Part shown: positions 52,376 through 61,630 of the stretch, in pieces
How positions within the stretch are numbered: position 1 is the first letter of the stretch
Layout of the letters: each line of letters starts with the position of its first letter
Origin: Bacteroidota bacterium
GTDB taxonomy: Bacteria > Bacteroidota > Bacteroidia > Bacteroidales > Porphyromonadaceae
Reading direction: 5' to 3'
Assembly: GCA_023396255.1 (NCBI GenBank)
Contig: JAEWWU010000018.1
Location: 62,001 to 126,000, forward strand
DNA: 64,000 nt
Translations under genes and position numbers: made by a program
Notes under the pieces: model-generated
Told to the model about the DNA's origin: nothing
Databases searched by the model: none
The model's input: only the letters and a program-made list of their open reading frames with translations

Positions 52376-53656
52376 ATGAACACCATCGTCATCAGAGGGG
52401 GGCTGATAGGGGGCATCGTACAAGACCTTCTTATAGAGGGAAACAAGATTGCTCATATCGGCCCTAACCTTGTTGTCGGTCAAGGGGCGCAAGAGATTGA
52501 TGCCCGCAACAAAGCCGTAGTGCCGGGGATGGCCAACCTCCACACCCATTGTGCAATGACCCTCTTTAGAGGTTATGGAGACGATATGCCTCTGCAGCAA
52601 TGGCTACAAGAATACATTTGGCCCGTAGAGGCTCATATGACTCACGAGGATATTTACCTTGGAGCTAAATTGGGCTGTTTGGAAATGATCAAAAGTGGGA
52701 CCACTTGCTTTCTGGATATGTATACAGCACCCGAGGCCACGGCCCAAGCGGTGTTGGAAACGGGGTTGCGAGCCAATTTGAGTTATACGTTGTTTGATCA
52801 GTGGAATCCACAACGGGCTCAATTGGATAGAGACAACTGTTACAAGTATTTGGATTTTTTTGATCAACTCCCCGAAAGAATCTCCTATTCGGTGGGGCCG
52901 CACGCCATTTACACCGTTAGCGAAGAACAGTTGGTTTTTGCCAACCAATTCGCTCAAGAGCACCATATACCGGTGCACCTGCATCTTTCCGAAACGCAAC
53001 AAGAGGTAGACGAGTGTGTGGCACGCTACGGCACCACTCCTGTCAGATGGCTTCAGAAGATAGGGGCTTTGTCTCCACACCATATTATGGCACATAGTCT
53101 TTACTTGGAAGAGGAAGAATTGGACATACTGGCCTCTAATGGTTGTGCCGTGGTGCACAATCCGGCTTCCAATATGAAACTCTCTTCCGGTGAGCAATTC
53201 TTGTACGAAGAAATGTTGCAACGAGGTATTCGTGTGGGGGTCGGAACCGATGGAGCCTCATCGAGCAACAACTTGGATATGTACCAGGCTATGAGAATGG
53301 CTGCCTTGTTGGGTAAAGTGTGGCGCAAAGATTCCACAGCCGTCTCAGCGAAGAATATCTACGACTCTGCCACTCGTGTGGGCTACCAAATGCTGGGCAT
53401 AGAGGGGGGAGTTATTGCTCCGGGGATGCTGGCGGATATTTGCTTGGTGAAACTGGACTGCCCCGAAATGACCCCTTGTCACAATCTCACTTCCAACTTG
53501 GTCTACTCCGCTTCCGGGAGCTCTGTAGTGGACACAACTATTGTGGACGGAAAAATTCTGATGCTCCACGGCGTTGTAGAGGGAGAACAACAGATTCGGG
53601 AACAAGCCGCCGAAGCTGCCTACCGACTCATTGAAAAATACGGCAATAAAAAGTGA
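52376..53656 (+). CDS. Amidohydrolase: S-adenosylhomocysteine/methylthioadenosine deaminase-like
   Basis: The 426-residue metal-dependent deaminase belongs to the TRZ/ATZ-like amidohydrolases. The metal site HxH is His56/His58 in NLHTHCAMTLFRG; others are SVGPHAIYTVS, HLHLSETQQE, MAHSLYL and the final Asp in VGVGTDGASSSNN. Members of this group deaminate S-adenosylhomocysteine, 5-methylthioadenosine or adenosine. The next gene encodes purine nucleoside phosphorylase, which can split the inosine-type product, so a two-step salvage route is likely. Confidence 0.85.
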   Translation: MNTIVIRGGLIGGIVQDLLIEGNKIAHIGPNLVVGQGAQEIDARNKAVVPGMANLHTHCAMTLFRGYGDDMPLQQWLQEYIWPVEAHMTHEDIYLGAKLGCLEMIKSGTTCFLDMYTAPEATAQAVLETGLRANLSYTLFDQWNPQRAQLDRDNCYKYLDFFDQLPERISYSVGPHAIYTVSEEQLVFANQFAQEHHIPVHLHLSETQQEVDECVARYGTTPVRWLQKIGALSPHHIMAHSLYLEEEELDILASNGCAVVHNPASNMKLSSGEQFLYEEMLQRGIRVGVGTDGASSSNNLDMYQAMRMAALLGKVWRKDSTAVSAKNIYDSATRVGYQMLGIEGGVIAPGMLADICLVKLDCPEMTPCHNLTSNLVYSASGSSVVDTTIVDGKILMLHGVVEGEQQIREQAAEAAYRLIEKYGNKK

Positions 53657-53665
53657 TCAATTTCT

Positions 53666-54484
53666 ATGAAGCAATACCAAGAAGCAGCCGACTATATTCG
53701 GCAACAAATAGGAGATATTGTGCCCCATACGGCTATTGTTTTGGGAAGCGGATTGGGAGACTTGGTTCGCGTAATTCAAAACCCCATCACTATTCCCTAC
53801 GCTCAAATTCCTCATTTTGCACACTCCACGGCAATCGGCCACAAAGGCAACCTTATCGTCGGTACACTGGCAGAGGTGTCGGTGATTGCTATGCAAGGAC
53901 GCTTTCATTACTACGAGGGATATAGTATGGAGCAAGTAACATTTCCCATTAGGGTATTCAAACTGTTGGGAGTGCAAGTTCTGTTTGTTTCCAACGCTGC
54001 CGGGGGAATCAACAGCTCTTTTCGGGTAGGGGATCTTATGATTATCAGAGATCACATCAACAATCTACCCAATCCGCTCATAGGTCCCAACAATGATTAC
54101 TTCGGGGTTCGTTTTCCTGATATGACCCGTACCTATGACCGAGAGCTACGAGCCTCTGCTAAAAAGATAGCCCTCCTGGAGGGTATCGAACTGAAAGAGG
54201 GTGTCTATGTAGGGCTCACCGGACCGTCGTACGAAACCCCTGCCGAATATAAATTTTGGCAAACCGTGGGGGGAGATGCCATTGGGATGAGCACTATTCC
54301 CGAAGTAATTGTAGCCCGTCACGCCGGCTTGCGTGTTTTTGGGATGTCTGTCATCACCAACGAAGGATGGCACTTCGATGGGGATTATACCAATGACTCC
54401 GATGATGTAATCAGAGCTGCGCAAGCTGCCGGTCAAAAGATGGAATTGCTTTTTACCCGACTTATAGAGACCCTTCGCAGTTGA
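53666..54484 (+). CDS. Purine-nucleoside phosphorylase (trimeric PNP type)
   Basis: The 272-residue protein has the phosphate motif IVLGSGLGDL, GRFHYYEGY, VSNAAGGIN, the GLTGPSYETPAEY purine/ribose-site segment and IGMSTIPEVIVARH. It cleaves inosine or guanosine with phosphate to the base and ribose 1-phosphate. It starts 9 bases after the deaminase gene and is followed by a terminator, so it ends the operon. Confidence 0.95.
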   Translation: MKQYQEAADYIRQQIGDIVPHTAIVLGSGLGDLVRVIQNPITIPYAQIPHFAHSTAIGHKGNLIVGTLAEVSVIAMQGRFHYYEGYSMEQVTFPIRVFKLLGVQVLFVSNAAGGINSSFRVGDLMIIRDHINNLPNPLIGPNNDYFGVRFPDMTRTYDRELRASAKKIALLEGIELKEGVYVGLTGPSYETPAEYKFWQTVGGDAIGMSTIPEVIVARHAGLRVFGMSVITNEGWHFDGDYTNDSDDVIRAAQAAGQKMELLFTRLIETLRS

Positions 54485-54550
54485 CAGGTGTAATTGCGCT
54501 CATTTTACTCGGAACACCTGCTTGAGCTCCGCGCCCTGCCTTGGAGAAAA

Positions 54551-54629
54551 AACGAAACCTCCCGATGTAGATGACGAACTTACCCGACTTTTCGGGGATC
54601 GCATCACCACCGAGAGGCTTCGTTTTTTT
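54551..54629 (+). terminator. Terminator of the peptidase-deaminase-PNP operon
   Basis: An 11-bp stem with one mismatch (54551-54561 with 54614-54624) runs into a T-run (54623-54629). The 52-base loop contains a smaller inverted repeat, so the structure is branched. A nearby convergent gene ends at 54655. Confidence 0.65.
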
Positions 54630-54654
54630 ATTCTATCGTTATCCGATTATGGTT

Positions 54655-56559
54655 TTAGCGAACCACAACCTTTGAGGCAAAGCTACCGAAGTCGTTGTTT
54701 ACACGCACTACATACACTCCATTGGGAAGTTGGTATGTGGTTGAGTTGGTGACGAAACGACCACTCATATCATACACCTCAAAGCTATTGATCAAACCTT
54801 GGATAGACACATAACCGTTGTTGATGAAAACACGAGGCATATCTTCCGTAGAGATGGTTGTTGTGGCAAGATCTTTTCCATAACCCACATTGGTAGAGAA
54901 AAATATCTCACGCTCGGCAGCTGTTTTGGTAGACTTGAGTTCTCTTCCCGCAAAGAGAACGACCTTCAAATTTTCCTTCTTCCAATTAGGTTTAATCTCC
55001 TTGGCAGGGAATGTTATGGTAAATTCTTTGCCATTCACAGTAGCTTTATCTCCAAATTCCGAAGAGAGGAATACACGAGCCACCCCTTGGTGTACATATT
55101 TGCCCGTTGCTCCGGCTTGTTTTTGTGCATCGATGTTGTCCTCAGTTACAATAGCTGTGATGTAGAGGAAGTTGGGGTCCATACCCTCTACCAATGTACC
55201 TTTGGCTGTTACAATGAGTCGGTCATTTTCCACCTTTTGTTCTACGGCTGTGAATTTCCCAAATTGGAGACTTTCGCCCACTTTGGCAAGAAGAGCAGTC
55301 TCGCTAATGCTTCTGCTTCCTGCAAGCGTGCCGTCCCCGCCAAACATCATACGATCTACACAGAAAGCAGGAGCAAACGATCCGTCAACAAAGTAATAGG
55401 GGAGAAGATTTTCTGACTTTTTCAATGTCAGGAAGTCTGTGTGGAAACCGGCGTGGTGCTGTACATAGCTCAGGGCATAGCCTTTTTCCTTAAGGGCTTT
55501 CATATATTGCTCGAAAACAATCTTTCCTGCGGGGCATTGACCGCAAGACTCTGTGGTGAAGTGTTCAAAGAGCAGAGTTTCTTTGAGAAAAGGACCATTC
55601 TCCGGAAGAATAGTGTAGGGAACAACAAGAGGAGTATCTTTGGAAGTATGGTCTTTACCATTGATTTTGGGGAGGGCGAATGTGAGGTTACCCATTCCAT
55701 TCTCGGGGTAAGTAACTTCCACAGAAAGAGCGAGTGTTCTTCCGGGTTGGATCGTTGTATTCTTTTCACTTACAACGGCATTTGCATTAGGAAAAGCATA
55801 GCTAATATCCGCTTTCTCAATGGCGTTGAGACCAATATTGCGTACCGTTATTGCTACATTTTTCTTTGTGTTTTCTTTTTCTTTGGTGCGTGCATCGCTC
55901 GCTACAATGAGTGCATAGTCGTTTAAGAGGTCCTTCTTGTCCTCTATGTCTGCAAAGATCATGAGGGAACCGAAGATCAGATTTTCGTCCACCAAGTTAC
56001 CGATGTTGGCAAGTGTTTGACCCTTTGCAACGTCTGCTTTGAGCTGGGCAAGGTAGTTGGCGGGGCGCAATGACTGCTTTCCGTCGAACGCCAAAACATA
56101 GGCCTCACCCCCCACTTTAGCGTGGATTTGGTAACCTACATAATAACTTTTCCCGGCCTTAAAGGTGAAAGGAGTGGTAAGGGCAACTGTATTGTCTCCT
56201 TCTACGATGTCTGCACTTTGCACATAGAGTACTTTTTTGGTTGCTGCATCCATAACCACTATGGCTCCTTTCTCCTTTACATCTTTTCCGAATGTTCTAA
56301 AAGAGATTCCTTTCAGTACATTACCTCCCATCGGGGGGATTTCGATAAGCGCGAGCAGCGTAGATGCGGTGTGACCGTTACCGATGCCTTGAGCCTTGTC
56401 CGAATAGCGATCTGCATAACCGAAGCCTTTGAGCCCTACTGCTCTAAGGGACGATTGAGGTGCTCTGCTGTGCAAACTGCGCAACCCTTGAGCATTCATA
56501 CTAACCAAACCGGTAACCAACAGGGTTACCAAAAAGTGAAAAAATCTTTTTATTTTCAT
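54655..56559 (-). CDS. Omp28-related secreted protein with T9SS sorting domain
   Basis: From the ATG at 56559 the protein has 634 residues. There is a signal peptide (about 1-25), an N-terminal beta domain on SKAQGIGNGHTASTLLALI-like sequence, CARDB-like Ig regions, and an Omp28/thioredoxin-like domain with ESCGQCPAGKIVFEQYMKAL (CxxC at about residue 350). The C-terminal T9SS sorting domain is FEVYDMSGRFVT...LPNGVYVVRV. The protein should reach the cell surface. The CxxC suggests redox or metal binding, but this is inference. It appears monocistronic. Confidence 0.82.
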   Translation of the reverse strand: MKIKRFFHFLVTLLVTGLVSMNAQGLRSLHSRAPQSSLRAVGLKGFGYADRYSDKAQGIGNGHTASTLLALIEIPPMGGNVLKGISFRTFGKDVKEKGAIVVMDAATKKVLYVQSADIVEGDNTVALTTPFTFKAGKSYYVGYQIHAKVGGEAYVLAFDGKQSLRPANYLAQLKADVAKGQTLANIGNLVDENLIFGSLMIFADIEDKKDLLNDYALIVASDARTKEKENTKKNVAITVRNIGLNAIEKADISYAFPNANAVVSEKNTTIQPGRTLALSVEVTYPENGMGNLTFALPKINGKDHTSKDTPLVVPYTILPENGPFLKETLLFEHFTTESCGQCPAGKIVFEQYMKALKEKGYALSYVQHHAGFHTDFLTLKKSENLLPYYFVDGSFAPAFCVDRMMFGGDGTLAGSRSISETALLAKVGESLQFGKFTAVEQKVENDRLIVTAKGTLVEGMDPNFLYITAIVTEDNIDAQKQAGATGKYVHQGVARVFLSSEFGDKATVNGKEFTITFPAKEIKPNWKKENLKVVLFAGRELKSTKTAAEREIFFSTNVGYGKDLATTTISTEDMPRVFINNGYVSIQGLINSFEVYDMSGRFVTNSTTYQLPNGVYVVRVNNDFGSFASKVVVR

Positions 56560-56812
56560 AAGAAACTGTTTTTTAATTCTGTAAATCATTGTTTTATCTC
56601 TTTACCCAAAGAGTACATCTCCTCTTTGCTTCTGCAAGGTGGGAATCCCGAACAAAAAATCCTCTTTTGGCTTATTATATATCTACGAGTATATAAAAGA
56701 CTTCTCATAACGAATCTTTCTTTTTTGGGAAGTCAGCTTCCCTATGGTTTTCAAAAAAAGCTGAGTCTGTTGTGGAGATTGTCTATTCCCGAAGCCGCCA
56801 AGAGAGGAGAGG

Positions 56813-56844
56813 TTATTTTCCCTCCCTTTGTGGAGGGGAAATAA
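56813..56844. other. Inverted repeat between two minus-strand genes
   Basis: A 13-bp stem with one G-T pair (56813-56825 with 56832-56844) follows the unknown gene at 56883-57845. A weak or bidirectional terminator is possible; no long T-run is seen. Confidence 0.4.
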
Positions 56845-56882
56845 GAGTTTGACGATTATGTAAACCATAAAAATTAGCCAAA

Positions 56883-57845
56883 TCACAACCTATCGTAATG
56901 TTTGAAGTAGAAGTCATCGGGATTTTTCCCCACATCGTTGTTAAGCATAATAGCGTGCAACACTCCGCAAATTCCGGGAGCTCGCCTATCGCGATTCAAG
57001 TCCCAGTGGGTCAGTCCTTCCGGCTCGTCGCCCAAACCATCAAACTGATACCTAAATCCCCTCTTTTGTTGAGAGTGAGCAATCCTGCGAATGTAGAAAG
57101 GGATACCGTTTGATAAGGTGTTAGGAACCTGAAAGACAGAAATGCCTCCTCTGTCATTGCACCATTTCTCCCTAACACCTGTGTAGTAGCCATTGTTCAC
57201 GTGCAAGTGGTTGTCCATATCGAAACAGCCCCCTTGCATATGTTCGAGCGAGAGCAACTCTCGCTTCTCGTTCATCGGCACAAGATAGGTCTTGAAAGAA
57301 AGGAAACCGATTTCCTCGCGACTTATTTTTGCAAAATCAATGTCATAAACAAAGAATGGAGAATAGTCAGACTTTACAAAACGGTCACTGACGTGCTTGT
57401 CAGAAGTGTACAGCCGGCCGTCCTTCGGATTGATGGCACACCACCCGATGGTTTTGAAAACTTTACCATCGGGACGCAGAAGCACCTGCTTGACAACAGG
57501 TCTAAGATTCCTTGCAGAAAAGACTTGAATGTACGGTGCACCGTCTCCCGTGACAGGAACAAACAGATACCCCCTGTGATAGTCTATATCGCCAAAGTGA
57601 TAAGGGATGGTTTTGCCGCGGGGCTGTGGCAAGGTGCAACGCAATATGCCTTCTTCCAGATTCGCACAGGTAACCTTGTTGCCAAGACGATGCGTAATTG
57701 GAAACTTCCACAAAACACCGATTTCTCGTCCCGGCACTCCGTTTTGAGTAAAAAACCAGTTATTGTCATCGTGGCACACACCATTGAGTTCGTGGCTCCA
57801 ACCGTTCTCGCGATTTCTCGGATAATTCTTGATGTACTTGTACAT
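56883..57845 (-). CDS. Conserved protein of unknown function, beta-propeller-like
   Basis: The 320-residue protein has no signal peptide or transmembrane segment. Its sequence has repeated strand-turn patterns with aromatic and Asp/Gly residues: HELNGVCHDDNNWFFTQNG, FGDIDYHRGYLFVPVTG, INPKDGRLYTSD, YDIDFAKIS and GGCFDMDNHLHVNNG. This suggests a five- or six-bladed propeller. I do not recognise a named family. An in-frame stop 33 bases upstream fixes the start near 57845. The gene lies downstream of a promoter with three iterons and a 31-codon ORF, next to a hybrid two-component regulator, so it is a likely target of that regulator. Confidence 0.6.
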   Translation of the reverse strand: MYKYIKNYPRNRENGWSHELNGVCHDDNNWFFTQNGVPGREIGVLWKFPITHRLGNKVTCANLEEGILRCTLPQPRGKTIPYHFGDIDYHRGYLFVPVTGDGAPYIQVFSARNLRPVVKQVLLRPDGKVFKTIGWCAINPKDGRLYTSDKHVSDRFVKSDYSPFFVYDIDFAKISREEIGFLSFKTYLVPMNEKRELLSLEHMQGGCFDMDNHLHVNNGYYTGVREKWCNDRGGISVFQVPNTLSNGIPFYIRRIAHSQQKRGFRYQFDGLGDEPEGLTHWDLNRDRRAPGICGVLHAIMLNNDVGKNPDDFYFKHYDRL

Positions 57846-57987
57846 AGCTTTTTCCTTTCTCTTGATGAGGTTAAATAATTATTTGGACTATACTTTTCTC
57901 TCAATACTACGATGTTCGAGGAATCAAATGAACCTAATTGTCTCGTGATTCCGAGGGGGGAGTTCCTTTGCCGCAACTTCGTCTTCG

Positions 57988-58083
57988 TTAGGAGAGAAGC
58001 CGCATACGATCTTCGGCAAACCGAGTGACTTCATCCAACTTGGACGGCTGCACTTGCGATTGCTTTTGGGATACCTCTGTCAT
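57988..58083 (-). CDS. Candidate 31-residue leader ORF
   Basis: An ATG 28 bases after a good -7 element opens a 31-codon frame encoding a polar, helix-prone peptide (MTEVSQKQSQVQPSKLDEVT at its start). It lies 142 bases upstream of the unknown gene at 57845 and could be a small gene or a regulatory leader. It has no recognised family and could be chance; the promoter position is the main support. Confidence 0.35.
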   Translation of the reverse strand: MTEVSQKQSQVQPSKLDEVTRFAEDRMRLLS

Positions 58084-58111
58084 AGCCGTTATTTTTTTGT
58101 TTCGTGTGCGG

Positions 58112-58119
58112 CAAAGTTA
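58112..58119 (-). promoter_or_regulatory. -7 element of the propeller-like gene unit
   Basis: TAACTTTG on the minus strand matches TAnnTTTG; a canonical -33 element is missing, and iteron 1 (58141-58157) occupies that position. This is the pattern expected of an activator-dependent promoter. Confidence 0.55.
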
Positions 58120-58140
58120 CGAGCCACACAAGTCCTGCTT

Positions 58141-58211
58141 ACTGTTCTAATCGGACAAAAAACTGTTCTAAACTGACATTTTGCATTTATATCAACTGTT
58201 CTAAACTGACA
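58141..58211. promoter_or_regulatory. Three 17-bp iterons (putative regulator binding sites)
   Basis: ACTGTTCTAATCGGACA (58141-58157) and two copies of ACTGTTCTAAACTGACA (58162-58178, 58195-58211) lie as direct repeats, spaced 21 and 33 bases start to start, i.e. about two and three helical turns. They abut the -33 region of the minus-strand promoter and lie about 200 bases from the promoter of the hybrid two-component gene. They are probable binding sites for its AraC-type output domain. Confidence 0.7.
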
Positions 58212-58417
58212 TATTTCTTCCGCAACCAACTGATTATCAAAATGAATCGCAAACACCTCCTTCAAATTTCTCAAAATGATGTTTTGAGAACCAAAGGAGT
58301 CGAATTGTTACGTTATTCCGATTGGTAAAACCCTTCAAAGTGGAGACTAAATATTTTCCTAAGGATGGATTTTGTGAATAGGAAGAGTGAGAACCATCCG
58401 AAATAATTAATAAGTAT

Positions 58418-58448
58418 TTTGGTACACTCAAAAGCTCTTGTATTTTTG
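58418..58448 (+). promoter_or_regulatory. Promoter of the hybrid two-component regulator
   Basis: TTTG (58418-58421) is followed after 19 bases by TATTTTTG (58441-58448), a full consensus match. The leader to the ATG at 58648 is about 190 bases and holds no recognised gene. The rest of the gap (58212-58417) shows nothing else. Confidence 0.7.
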
Positions 58449-58647
58449 CCAATAGAAAAAAATACATAAGAAGCACCCGCAACCTTGACGGAGAGAGGTA
58501 TACTTCTCCCAAAAGAATTATCGACCACTATAAAAAGTACGTTGTATTACTCAACGATCTGCAATTGCCCTCAAACAGAGGGTATTTGTCATATTCGTGC
58601 TTGGGAAATGGAACAACGGCTAAAAAGCAACGAATACAACGAACCCT

Positions 58648-61500
58648 ATGACTCCACGCAAACCCTCTTTCGCAAATCTTTGGCACCTATGGAATAAACA
58701 TTGCCTCCTTGTTATAAGTGTACTGGTGGCATTCATTTCCCTCCTATCGGTTTCGTGCAGCAAACCGCCCGTGTCTTTCTCCCCTGAAGAACGCAAAGCA
58801 GTGGATAGCCTTGTTCGCTCCGTTCGTAATGTGGATTCGCTTGCCCTACTGCAAAAGCGGTTCGAAAGAGAGGGCAATCGGTTGGGCAGCATTGTTGCAC
58901 TGAGAGAATGGGGCAAAGCTCTACGCAACGAAAGCAGGTTCGATGAGGCTCTGAATGCCCACAGCGAGGGGCTTAGGCAGGCAGAGGCCATCGGAGATAC
59001 TTTGGAATGGATACAAGCACTCAACAATATGGGTACGGACTACCGAAGATTGGGCGTGTTCGATGTGGCACAAGAATATCACTACCAAGCATATACGATC
59101 AGCTTGGAGTGTGCAGACACCTCTTACGGTGCTAAGAAAAACCGTGTGGTATCGCTCAACGGATTGGGCAATGTCTATATGACGCTGAGAAACTATGCGC
59201 GGGCAGACAGTGCTTTTCGGTTGGCTCTGGTGGGCGAACAGGAATTGCACAGTACAACGGGACAAGCCATCAACTTCGCCAATATGGGATCGATCTTTGA
59301 GCAACAGGGGAAAACCGATTCGGCTTGGGTATATTACCGTCGCTCTATGGCATTCAATCAGGAGGCGGGCAACAAACTCGGCATATCGCTCTGCCACACC
59401 TACTTCGGGTCGCTCTACGAAAAAGCAAAAGAATACGACAAAGCAACACAAGAGTACGAAACAGCATACTCCCTTATGCAAGCCTCAAAAGACGAATGGC
59501 ACGTTTTGAACACACTCGTTGCACTCGCCGGCATCTACTACGCCACCGGCAATGATCCGAAGGCTTTGGATTACCTCGGCAAAGCCAAAGCGATAGCAGA
59601 GCAAATCAAATCGAGAGAACACTTGGCAGACATCCACACCTTATATTATAAGCTCCACAAAAGACAAGGAGACAAAGGGGCTGCTCTCTCTGCCTACGAA
59701 GTTGCCACAGCAATGCAAGACAGCATATTGGATGTGGAAAAGATAAATCGCATCCAAAATACGAGTCTCAACATTGAGCGAAGCCGTAAAGAAAGGCTGA
59801 TGAGTGCCGCACAGCTCAAATTGGAAGAAGAACGAACGTGGCGCCGTGTAGGTTACGGTATCTTTGCTCTTCTTTTGTTACTCCTTACCGGATTCGTGAC
59901 AATGCAACTCTACATTCAACGCTTGCGGGTACGCAACCACCGTGCCTTGAAACAGATGTCTGCGTTGCGTGAGAATTTCTTTACCAATATTACCCACGAA
60001 TTTCGCACTCCTCTTACCGTAATACTTGGGCTAAGTCGCGATGTACAAGAGGCGACGGAGTGCCCTCCGGAAATCAAAGACAAAGTACAGACCATTGAGA
60101 GGCAAGGCAACGGATTGCTCACGCTCATTAACCAACTCTTGGATATATCAAAGGTGAAGTCGGCAGTAGGAGACCCCGATTGGTATAACGGAAACATCAC
60201 AATATACCTCACAATGATTGTGGAAAGCTACCGTGAGTATGCTCGTAATCAGGGCATTGACCTGCAATTTCTTTCAAAAGGAAGTGTGGAGATGGACTTT
60301 GTACCCGACTACGTAAAAAAGGTGATGAACAACCTGCTTTCCAACGCATTTAAGTTCACCCCCAAGTATGGCAAAGTGAGCGTGATTGTATGGAGCGAAG
60401 ACAATCAACTGCTTATAGATGTAATGGATACAGGTAAAGGAATGAGCAGGGAAGTTCTCTCCCGCATCTTTGAGCCTTTCTATCAAGCCGAGGGCGATAC
60501 TCGAAACATTGGCACGGGAGTGGGTTTGGCACTCGTCAAGCAGGTTATAGACTCCGTAGGAGGCTGCATCAAAGTGGAAAGCACAGAAAACAGAGGAACC
60601 ACTTTTCACATCAGTGTACCCATTCGCAACCAATGCAAGCGGCAATTGACCGATCAAGAGGAGGCTAACAACCCTCTGCTTCCGGAAATAGGAGCAATAC
60701 CCTTGGACAGCGAAAAAGAGGACAACGAATGCCGTTTGCTTATCATCGAAGACAACCAAGATATTGCCACTTACATCGGCTCGCTATTCTCCGGCTCCTA
60801 TGCCATCTCTTATGCCTCCAATGGAGAAGAGGGATTGGAAAAGACATTGGATCTTGTTCCCGACCTAATCATCACCGATTTGATGATGCCCGGTATGGAC
60901 GGATTGGAGGTATGCCGACAGATTCGCAGCAACGAGATTGTAAACCACATTCCCATCATCGTGGTAACGGCAAAGATTACCGAAGAGGAGCGCATCAAGG
61001 GGATACAAGCCGGTGCAGATGCCTATCTTTCCAAACCCTTTAGCAGTGAAGAGCTGCGCACACGGGTCGAGAAACTGCTCGACCGCCATCGCCGCCTGCG
61101 GCACAAATTTGGAGAGAAAGCCGATGCCCCTACCAAAGACAAAGAAGAGTCTCTTACAGAAGCAGAGCGTCGTTTTCTTACCAAAACGGTGGACTTTATC
61201 TATATCCTCCTGAACAAACGGCAACTGGAGGTAAACACCTTGGCTGAAAAACTCTGTATGAGCCCCAGACAGTTTCATCGAAAAATTATCGCCCTGACAG
61301 GCGATACACCCGCCTCCTATATGCTGAAGATAAAGATGCAGAAGGCTCGTTTATTACTCGAGGGTAGCCCCGAACTGAAGATAGAAGACATCGCCGAACG
61401 CTGTGGCTTTGATCATTCTTCCAGTTTCTACCACGCATTTAGGAAGGTCTACGGCATTACACCCACGGAATACAGACGAAGCTGCGCCGGAAAAGGGTAA
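58648..61500 (+). CDS. Hybrid two-component system regulator (TPR sensor, kinase, receiver, AraC output)
   Basis: The 950-residue one-protein signalling system has an N-terminal membrane/lipoprotein-like segment (about 18-37). Periplasmic TPR repeats span about 60-380 (ALNNMGTDYRRLGVFDVAQEY, SLNGLGNVYMTLRNYARAD), and a second transmembrane helix lies near 395-415. The HisKA is NITHEFRTPLTVILG; the ATPase is NNLLSNAFKFTPKYG, DTGKGM and GTGVGLALV. The receiver has LLIIEDNQD, phospho-Asp in IITDLMMPGMDG and Lys in YLSKPF. The C-terminal AraC domain has IAERCGFDHSSSFYHAFRKVYG. TPR-sensor HTCS differ from the sugar-sensing Reg_prop type. Probable target: the divergent unit at 58083-56883. Confidence 0.95.
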   Translation: MTPRKPSFANLWHLWNKHCLLVISVLVAFISLLSVSCSKPPVSFSPEERKAVDSLVRSVRNVDSLALLQKRFEREGNRLGSIVALREWGKALRNESRFDEALNAHSEGLRQAEAIGDTLEWIQALNNMGTDYRRLGVFDVAQEYHYQAYTISLECADTSYGAKKNRVVSLNGLGNVYMTLRNYARADSAFRLALVGEQELHSTTGQAINFANMGSIFEQQGKTDSAWVYYRRSMAFNQEAGNKLGISLCHTYFGSLYEKAKEYDKATQEYETAYSLMQASKDEWHVLNTLVALAGIYYATGNDPKALDYLGKAKAIAEQIKSREHLADIHTLYYKLHKRQGDKGAALSAYEVATAMQDSILDVEKINRIQNTSLNIERSRKERLMSAAQLKLEEERTWRRVGYGIFALLLLLLTGFVTMQLYIQRLRVRNHRALKQMSALRENFFTNITHEFRTPLTVILGLSRDVQEATECPPEIKDKVQTIERQGNGLLTLINQLLDISKVKSAVGDPDWYNGNITIYLTMIVESYREYARNQGIDLQFLSKGSVEMDFVPDYVKKVMNNLLSNAFKFTPKYGKVSVIVWSEDNQLLIDVMDTGKGMSREVLSRIFEPFYQAEGDTRNIGTGVGLALVKQVIDSVGGCIKVESTENRGTTFHISVPIRNQCKRQLTDQEEANNPLLPEIGAIPLDSEKEDNECRLLIIEDNQDIATYIGSLFSGSYAISYASNGEEGLEKTLDLVPDLIITDLMMPGMDGLEVCRQIRSNEIVNHIPIIVVTAKITEEERIKGIQAGADAYLSKPFSSEELRTRVEKLLDRHRRLRHKFGEKADAPTKDKEESLTEAERRFLTKTVDFIYILLNKRQLEVNTLAEKLCMSPRQFHRKIIALTGDTPASYMLKIKMQKARLLLEGSPELKIEDIAERCGFDHSSSFYHAFRKVYGITPTEYRRSCAGKG

Positions 61501-61630
61501 TCACTCTACCTTTCTTCGCCGGATGCCGACAAAGTCAATTTGAAAAAAATTGGCTCAAGAGTCTGCCTTTTGATCTTTAGGAGAGCTTGCACTCTTTTTC
61601 AAACACTCCCATTACAGCCCCGTACGGGTT

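Noticed and set aside
54551..54629. Large-loop hairpin as a riboswitch
   Set aside because: It lies after the operon stop codons between convergent genes, so a terminator is the simpler reading.
58141..58211. Three repeats as a CRISPR array or plasmid origin
   Set aside because: Only three 17-bp repeats with unequal short gaps, no cas or rep gene, and a clear promoter context; operator sites explain them better.
58242..58328. 28-codon + strand ORF between the iterons and the HTCS promoter
   Set aside because: It lies upstream of the HTCS promoter, has no promoter of its own and no recognisable features.
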